NCBI RefSeq assembly: GCF_019703515.2
Contig: NC_059362.1
Coordinates: 23,620,826-23,684,825, forward strand
Origin: Myxocyprinus asiaticus
Lineage: Eukaryota > Chordata > Actinopteri > Cypriniformes > Catostomidae
Length of the DNA: 64,000 nt
Direction: 5' to 3'
Below are positions 57,593-64,000 of this stretch, piece by piece. Under the pieces are notes generated by a model. That model ran no database searches. It saw nothing but the letters and a program-made list of their open reading frames with translations, and was not told where the DNA came from. The translations under genes and the position numbers were made by a program. How positions within the stretch are numbered: the stretch's first letter is position 1; each line of letters begins with the position of its first letter.

Positions 57593-58681
57593 TATGAAGG
57601 TAAAATAGTGCCTAAATGATTTGCAAGTACAGTGTAAGATTTGTAAAAGCGTAAATCAAATTGCAAGCTTAAAAATAAATTGCCTGTGCACAGGTTTTTG
57701 TAAAGGTGTAAATCAAGTTGCAAGCATAAGAAAAAAAATATTAGCAATACTTTAATGCTTTCTTAAGTGTAATTCATGTGTTGTAAATTTGCAATTTCAT
57801 ATTAACACAAAGTGAATGTGGTCTGTATTCTTCTGATTTTTGTTCAATTAAAATAATGAACAGCAACAAGAAGAAACATTTGAAAACCAGACTGAGAATC
57901 ATATATTTATATAAATAAATGTGTCGGCTCAAATGTACTCTCACAGTAAAATAATGTGTATGTATTAATATTTAAGTTTAATATTTAAAAGAGGAGAGAT
58001 ACTCAGAGGAACAACGCTGAGCCATATGAAGAAAAAGCTGTCTGTCACATTGTTAAACCAATCAGGTCAGAGTAAACTGGTCAAGGAAAACCTCATTTGA
58101 TTGGTTACTAGAAGCAGGTAGACCCGCCTTCCCCCTCGCACTTGCAAAACTCTTTTTAGTGAGAAATTTGTGCCAAAAGTGTGAGCGCAACAAAGGGAAG
58201 ATGGAACAGTGTATATCGGATTATTTCAGGAAAACATTTAGGCCTATGGCACTAACACAAGTCATTTACACGTTTGTAGTAGTTTATTTTATACAAACAG
58301 ACTGATTCTACGAGGTCAATCTGTTTTGCTTTTTTCCCTTCCTTTGCTTGCATATCGCTGATTGGATGTTTGCAATGTTTTTGGCCATGTTTAGGCGCAA
58401 AAACAGTGCCAAAAGTGTACGCGTGAAAAAAAGGAAGTCAGAAGAGTACAAGACACATTTACTTTGTGATAATATGAAATTACAGATTCACAACACATGA
58501 ATTACACTTATGCAAAGCATTAAAGTATTGATAATATTTTTTTCTCACACTTGCAACATGATTTACACCTTTACAAAACGTTCTGTGCGCACACAAAACA
58601 AATTTTGCTTGCAATTTGATTTGCGTTTTACAAATCTTACTCTGCGCATGCAAATTATTTAGGCACTATTTTACCTTCATA
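57593..58681. mobile_element. 1.1-kb palindromic element with TATGAAGG ends
   Basis: The left end TATGAAGGTAAAATAGTGCC and the right end GGCACTATTTTACCTTCATA are perfect inverted repeats. Similarity continues through about 245 bp of each arm (57593-57838 versus 58432-58681). TGCAAC directly precedes (57587-57592) and follows (58682-58687). The centre is unique and non-coding. It appears to sit inside an older repeat (CATTTTTGCACTAAAAAACC at 57559; AACGTAGGAGTCTCAAAACG at 58699). Confidence 0.85.
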
Positions 58682-58855
58682 TGCAACAAATAGAATAAAA
58701 CGTAGGAGTCTCAAAACGTGTTTTTAAATTGAAGTTCTTTTTAACTTGGCAAGGCATCAAACGTAGCACTCCAGCGCAAAATGCTGAAAAAACAGCGAGA
58801 CGAGGCACAACAGTCAAAGATGTCTGTATAGCCTAGCACATGTTTACATATAAAA

Positions 58856-60390
58856 ACTAGGGCTGTCGATTTACCGTGTTAATTCATTGCGATTAATTAT
58901 ATAAAAAACAACGTGTTAAATTTTTTTTATGCAGATAATCGTGTCCCCGGACTGTAATAAGGAATATTTCTACCATCTGAGCAATTCAAGCTTGAAGTAC
59001 CACCTGTTTTCAGCAGGGGGTAGTAAGTGAAACTCCAGCTGTCTAGGCAACATGCAGCTAGGGCTGTTAGATTCCAGAAATTTGGGAATCGACTCCGATT
59101 CCTGGTTTTGGAATCGATTCCAAGAGTCGATTCCAGACCCATTTAATCGATTATTTTTCAATTCCGAGAAAGTTAAAAATCTCATAATAAACAGCTCACT
59201 GCAAATGAATGAATGAATGAATGAATGAACGTTACATTTATATAGCGCTTTTCTGACACTACACTCAAAGCACTTTACACAGTGAACAGGGGACTCCTCA
59301 ACCACCACCAGTGTGCAGCATCCACCTGGATGATGTGACGGTAGCCATAGTGTGCCAGTACGCTCACCAGACACCAGCTATTGGTGGAGAGGAGAGAGGA
59401 GAGTTATAGAGCCAATTATTGGATGGGGATTATTAGGAGGCCATGATTGAGAAGGGCCAATGGGGGGAATTTAGGCAGGACACCAAAGTGTTCTTTGCAC
59501 TGTTTATAATAGCATGAATGACATTTAATATTAATAGGTCCATTCTAAAAAGAAATCAGGGCCTGTATGTACATACCAAAGCGCTATGCTTCAATCCCAT
59601 GAGATAAATTTGAGGGAAGCTTGAGTAGATGCGCCTGTATTTCCAAGAATTATCTAAAATAATCTTAAAAGCACCATTGAAAATGTCTGTTACCACTCAT
59701 GAGTTCTTTTTTAGAAAGAGAAAGTTTATATTAGAATGTACAGTAATTGTCCTTTACCTTTTGTACACTGAATAAAATGTGAAAACAATATATTTCAGTT
59801 TTATTAAAAAATCCATTGCTGAACTGGTTTACACAATATAAAAAATATATATACATTTTAACGTGTATTTAACATTTTTGTCTTTTAATTATTAATTATT
59901 ATTTTTATATAATTTGAATGTAAAATTGTGTAAAATATAGGCTAATAAAAAAATGTATTATATGCAAAAGGTTTTAAACACTGTAAAAATGTCGAGAACG
60001 AGTAAAGAAGTGTTAGATTCTCGCTTTTATAAGTGCAGCACAATGATCATTTAAACTTTAACATACCGATTTATTGATGTGAACTGGGAAGCTAACTCAA
60101 CTCTGCCATCTTCTTATTGCAGATTTGTGTTGTAACATCGGGGAAGTTATATAAGAAACTAGTATGTATTGCCTTCTAAAGCCACTTTTTGATTTGTCTT
60201 GTATAAATGTATAATTATTTAAATATAACTTTTTATAATTAGTTAATCATTACATATTGAATTATTGTTACTTGATGGCCTTTCTCAGCAAATATTTATA
60301 TATGCGATTCATTGTGATTAATTCGATTAATTATTTGCCATATCATGTAATTAATTAGATCAACATTTTTAATCGATTTATAAACTGAAA
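58856..60390. repeat. Degenerate AGGGCTGT repeats with AATTAAT-rich ends
   Basis: AGGGCTGTCGATTTACCG, GCGATTAATTA (58860-58900), a second start AGGGCTGTTAGATTCC (59050), and ATTGTGATTAATTCGATTAA (60311) suggest one or two old elements. A 5S-type SINE lies inside. The ends are approximate. Confidence 0.45.
59206..59493 (-). mobile_element. 5S-type SINE, 5'-truncated
   Basis: On the minus strand this is the 3' half of the family seen at 47211: GGTGTCCTGCC, CATGGCCTCCTAATAATCCC, CATCCAGGTGGATGCTGCAC, and GCGCTATATAAATGTAACG. It ends in CATT repeats (59206-59228). The 5S promoter part is missing. Confidence 0.85.
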
Positions 60391-60477
60391 TGAAAAACAA
60401 TGCAGACAGACACAAAAACATGTTTGGTGTGCCCATACAATGCATTCAATGTATACCCTGCATTTTTATCAGTTCAG

Positions 60478-60541
60478 GTATTCCCTAGGAAGGACTTTGA
60501 TGACTCTGGTTTGATAGCGCTCTACCAGTTGAGCTAAGGGA
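60478..60541 (-). repeat. tRNA-like relic
   Basis: The minus strand reads GTTCCCTTAGCTCAACTGGT, AGAGCGCTATC. This is a tRNA-like acceptor strand, D arm with GCTC...GAGC stem, and A box. A complementary AGGGAAT closes it after ~64 nt. There is no good B box or anticodon arm, so it is a relic of a tRNA-derived SINE or dead tRNA. Confidence 0.45.
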
Positions 60542-61255
60542 ACACTCATGTACACGTGTACAAAAAACATCAATAAGAAATTGCTTTGTTGAGAACAATG
60601 CCCAGAACACTCAACAGACCCATATGCACATGTATAAATTACTCGATAACTTTTAACCTTTGTTAGTTGCTGACAGCTTCTTGCCTCTGTTGCTGTTATG
60701 TTTTCAGTCCGAGAGGGTATGTACTTCAGAAAAAAAGAGATGCTGAAAAAAAGAGTAGAACCTTTTCATCTGTCTTCCCCTACTATTTCCTTCATTTACT
60801 TTCATTCACCTCTCTAGTCTCTGCCCTTTTCCACTGTTTACTGTTCAGTCTACAGTATGTACCTGTTCAGTCTGTAGTCCTAAAACCTAAAGAGAATTAT
60901 CATTTGTGAGCCAGTGGTTCCATCTGGAATTTCCAGTAGGTTATTGAATAGCGGTCTGTGGTTAACCTTACTTCATGAAACGTTCCTGTTTTGTTTTTCA
61001 AAATAAATCACACACAGTCATACCTCAAATTTGAGTTTTGAAGCCGCTGTGTTTTTAAAAAACAAGTTGCTACATAAGGACTACAATGGTTATCCAATTC
61101 ATGCATGTAAGCTCACATCTTTGCGGTAGTTGTAATCAACACATAGCAGCTTGTAGTTCTTAGCTCCATCTGGACTTGTTTTAAATAATGTTGACACTTT
61201 CCTCTGCCTTCAGTAATACCTTTTAGTGTTAACATGTGGTTCTCTCTCTCTGTAG

Positions 61256-61397
61256 ATGTTGCAGGACGCACAGGCATCTGAAGGTCAGGTGGTGGTTTTG
61301 GAGTGCCGGGTGAGAGGAAGTTTTCCTTTGAAGGTCCAGTGGTTTCGGGAGGACCAGGAGATCCAGGACTCCCCTGACTTCCGCATTCTGCAGAAGA
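61256..61397 (+). CDS. palld: Palladin internal exon: N-terminal half of second Ig-like domain
   Basis: This 142-nt exon has acceptor ...CTCTGTAG and donor GTAAGA. It begins in phase 0 and ends with the first base of a Lys codon. It encodes MLQDAQASEGQ, then VVVLECRVRG, VQWFRE, EIQDSPDFRILQK. The core cysteine (LECRV) and tryptophan (VQWF) of an I-set Ig fold are present. The Q-V-V-V-L-E-C-R-V-R-G and D-S-P-D-F-R-I-L-Q-K runs match the second Ig domain of palladin. The domain is cut at the phase-1 intron before its C-C'-loop continuation. The open frame runs on past the donor into the intron, but those residues do not resemble the family. Confidence 0.93.
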
Positions 61398-61866
61398 GTA
61401 AGAATAACAACCCAGGGAACTATTTAAGCCATTTGAACAGGGTTGGGCTGAAGTCAGAATTTAAGAATTGGCTTCCTTTCCATTCATGATTTGGAATTTG
61501 AATTGAATTGGCCATGCCCTATTGAATGTTGAATTGGAATGACAGGAAGAGAATTTTACTGACTCGCAACTCAAAGAAATTCAACACAATCACTCAACAG
61601 AGGCATTTCCTTAGCCCAACACAAGTTTTACTTAAACATAATTTCTTAATTTTGACTAATAATGTAAATTATAAATATTAAAACCTACACTTACAGCAGT
61701 TATAAAATGATGGATTTCAGATTCCTTTTTCATTTAATCTGTTATCTGTTGCAGTCTGTTGAATTACAATTCTTCATCCTGTTTGCTAATTCAAGTCAAA
61801 TTTAGGAATTGACTTGGAATTTAAAATCAGTCTCAATTTACTTCTGAATGGCACACACGCTTGTAC

Positions 61867-63598
61867 TTAAAGGGATAGTTCACCCAAAAATGAAAATTCT
61901 CTCATCATTTACTCACCCTCATGCCATCCCAGATGTATACGACTTTCTTTTGTCTGCACAACACAAACAAAGATTTTTAGAAGAACATCTCAGCTCTGTA
62001 GGTCCATATAATACAAGTGAATGGTGACCAAAACTTTGAAGCTCCAAAAAGAACATAAAGTCTGAATAAAAGACTCCAGTGATTTAATCACTAACTCCTT
62101 AACTCCTTTTTCACTTGCCATTGCAGTCACGATCATGATTTCAAGCTCGATTACACTTCCTAGTGCTTTTCACATGCGAAGGGCACTAGATCAGGGTTTC
62201 ACAACCTTTTGCCCACTGCGACTCACTTTTTTTGAATGCCAGTCATCTATGACCCACCTGGGTCCCACATTCATTGCAATAAATAAAACAGATATGATCA
62301 GTTCTGTTGTCACTCTCAAAGACACTGTCAACATTAAGCTCCACGAGTGTTCAGCATCACACTCACCTGAGATACTACGTTCCAAAACAAGAGATATAAA
62401 TCCACTATTAATTCCAAAACTGCTCCAGTGAGAAGTCATAAAGATTCGTTCACCCTCTTTAGTGTTTTGCGGTGAACTAACGCATATCACTAATTAGTGT
62501 TTGCATGAAGGCGTCTCAATGCAGTTAAAAAAGTTAAACTTTTATTTTTTCCTGTTATGACTGTTTTCATGACAAGCAAATATCTCTAGTCAAACAAGTT
62601 TGACAGATTCACACTGATGAGTGACTCTCAGGTGAGACTGAGAGCGCGCATTCTTGATTGACAGACAACGCGTGTGCGCACATAATGTTTCAATGAACGA
62701 TGAACAATGCTGATGGACTGCTACTCTCATTAAACATCAGCTGTGCTCAGATATTCTTTGTTGTTTATTTCATTCGTTACATCCTTTTGCAGTTTATTTC
62801 CCTCTCTAACTGTGCTGTGCTTCAGCCATTCAGAGAGCTAACGTAAACCCTCTGATAAAGGAACACCTCAATTGAATTCACGCACATTTGATAGGCTATT
62901 GATAAATATATTTTTAATGATGAAATCATAACACAGGCCACAAAAGCTGGCTCAAGGGCCACATGCTGCCTGCATGCTGCGTGTTGAGTAGCGCTGCTAG
63001 CGCGTGCAACGATACATAAAGAGACCTTGTCCAGAAAGAACGATTACAGCACTTATGGATTATTGTCATTGGACAACTAATAATTGACATCAGAGAAATG
63101 CAGCCTCTGACTTACGGTCATTTACGCAAACCTGAAGATATTAACACGAGAGGTTACTGTTGCCCCAAACACTGCAAATGAACAGTTCTATCCTTCTAAT
63201 TGGTAATTTTTATTAATGACAGAAAAGATCTCATGACACAGCAGACAATGATCCACGACCTTCTTTTGGGTCTTGATCCAGTGGTTAAGAAACCCTGCGC
63301 TAGATGACGCTATAGGAGCTTGAAATCATGATTGCCAACGAGACTGCCGATGTCAAAATTTATAGTGAAAATGGAGTTATATTTTGGTCTGTTCTCACCC
63401 AAATCCGGTTGGATAGGTTCAGAAAACATGTATTAAAACACTAGATTACTTTTATGAGGCCTTTATATGCTTTTTGGAGCTTCAAAGTTTTGGTCACCAT
63501 TCACTAGCATTGAATGGACCTACAGAGCTGAGATATTATTCAAAAAATCTTTGTGGGTGTTCTGCAGAAGAAAGAAAGTCAAACACATTTGGGATGGA
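61867..63598. mobile_element. A-type palindromic element interrupted by a hAT-like element
   Basis: The left end is TTAAAGGGATAGTTCACCC. The left arm runs to 62191 and the right arm resumes at 63306 (GACGCTATAGGAGCTTGAAA). It is lost after GTCAAACACATTTGGGATGG. The final CATTTTTGGGTGAAC is missing. Confidence 0.85.
62192..63297. mobile_element. hAT-like non-autonomous element with 8-bp duplications
   Basis: The left end CAGGGTTTCACAACC faces the right end GGTTAAGAAACCCTG (reverse complement CAGGGTTTCTTAACC). Flanks CACTAGAT (62184-62191) and CGCTAGAT (63298-63305) match in 7 of 8 bases. TIR shape and duplication length indicate hAT. The interior includes CAGTCATCTATGACCCACCT. There is no transposase. 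Confidence 0.87.
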
Positions 63599-63763
63599 AA
63601 ATATGTAAATGATTGGTTTCTTAGTGATTTATTATGGTGTTTTATTTATTTATTATTATTTCTCTTTTTTATTTCTCTTATATATATATATATATATTTC
63701 TCTATTATTTCTATATATATTTCTCTTATTTATCCTTTTTTTTATTTTTTTTTTTTTTATCAG

Positions 63764-63787
63764 AGCCAAGATCAGCAGCAGAACAAG
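63764..63787 (+). CDS. palld: Palladin 24-nt microexon inside second Ig domain
   Basis: The bases AG + CCAAGATCAGCAGCAGAACAAG are bounded by TTATCAG before and GTAAAC after. Joined to the single base left over from the previous exon, they read K-P-R-S-A-A-E-Q plus the first base of a Gly/Glu/Ala/Val/Asp codon. The preceding exon ends DFRILQK, so the spliced reading is ILQK-KPRSAAEQ. This matches the palladin/myopalladin pattern ILQKKPRS.AEPEE as I remember it. Both ends are phase 1, so inclusion or skipping keeps the frame. The exon is far below normal ORF-detection size and was found from splice sites plus homology. The next exon lies beyond the window. Confidence 0.82.
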
Positions 63788-64000
63788 GTAAACTTTCTAT
63801 TCATTGCTGCTTCCACTTTCCCCTCTTGCAGCTCCTCTTTTTCATAAAAACACCTTCCTCCAAGTACATTAAGATAATGACATTTCCTCACTCTGCCAGC
63901 CAACACTTTCGGTGTCACAATACTATTTGTATATGATGTAATCCCAACAGCTGTGATATCATCAGTATGCAATATGGCCTAGATTTGACTCCAATTGCCA
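63788..64000 (+). other. palld: Start of next palladin intron
   Basis: The donor is GTAAAC. A pyrimidine-rich stretch follows directly. I see no further exon before the window ends. Confidence 0.7.

Larger units (their letters stand above)
55195..61255 (+). other. palld: 6-kb palladin intron with several mobile elements
   Basis: The donor is GTAATG and the acceptor a pyrimidine tract ending CTGTAG. It contains an unexplained open frame (56723-57388), a 1.1-kb palindromic element (57593-58681), repeats beginning with AGGGCTGT (58860-59160), a truncated 5S-type SINE on the minus strand (59206-59493), and a tRNA-like relic (60478-60541). Positions 55200-56680 hold AT-rich DNA in which I see nothing else. 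Confidence 0.8.
61398..63763 (+). other. palld: Palladin intron with hAT-in-palindrome nest
   Basis: The donor is GTAAGA and the acceptor a T-rich tract ending TTTTATCAG. An A-type palindromic element (61867-63598) is interrupted by a hAT-like element (62192-63297). Positions 61745-61866 match 49367-49483. TA/TTTA-rich sequence (about 63640-63760) lies directly before the microexon. Confidence 0.85.

Noticed and set aside
58927..59374. Minus-strand frame of 134 codons
   Set aside because: It runs through AGGGCTGT repeat sequence and into the truncated 5S-type SINE. No domain is seen.
61398..61489. Extension of the palladin exon past 61397
   Set aside because: The frame stays open to 61489, but the residues after K do not match the family. 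A GTAAGA donor and the phase-matched KPRS microexon explain the end.

Overview
This window is vertebrate nuclear DNA, almost certainly from a teleost fish and most likely a cypriniform (carp, sucker or loach group). The evidence is short exons with GT/AG introns, AT-rich intronic DNA, and many copies of palindromic DNA elements beginning with AATAGTTCACCC that I associate with cypriniform genomes. tRNA-derived and 5S-rRNA-derived SINEs and Tc1-like and DIRS-like elements are also present. Nothing bacterial, plasmid or phage is seen.

The only host gene I can support is on the + strand: six consecutive internal exons of palladin (palld), an actin- and alpha-actinin-associated immunoglobulin-domain scaffold. 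They lie at 48863-49038, 51006-51072, 54287-54404, 55126-55194, 61256-61397 and 63764-63787. The splice phases join without a break. The exons encode the second half of one Ig-like domain, a serine-rich linker, and the first half of the next Ig-like domain. The last is a 24-nt microexon. Earlier and later exons lie outside the window or were not found.

Positions 1-48862 appear to be a single very long upstream intron, or several introns with exons too small for me to recognise. It is built largely of mobile-element debris: palindromic TTAA-flanked elements, a LINE relic split by one of them (9085-10590), a tRNA-SINE split by a MITE (17461-18194), and a degenerate DIRS-like retrotransposon with RT, RNase H and tyrosine-recombinase remnants (about 25386-29190). 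It also holds three Tc1-like copies (23663-24680, 32940-34527, 37163-38306), one carrying a nested element with a Myb/SANT-like ORF, a 9-bp-flanked element (32239-32580), a 5S-derived SINE (47211-47770), and long microsatellites.

The introns between the palladin exons hold more nesting. At 52386-53835 one palindromic element contains a second, which contains a SINE. A 1.1-kb palindromic element lies at 57593-58681. A hAT-like element with near-perfect 8-bp target duplications (62192-63297) sits inside another palindromic element. No convincing new system was found. The best leads are the microexon, the nested insertions that fix target-site sequences, the long inverted repeats, and an unexplained open frame at 56723-57388.
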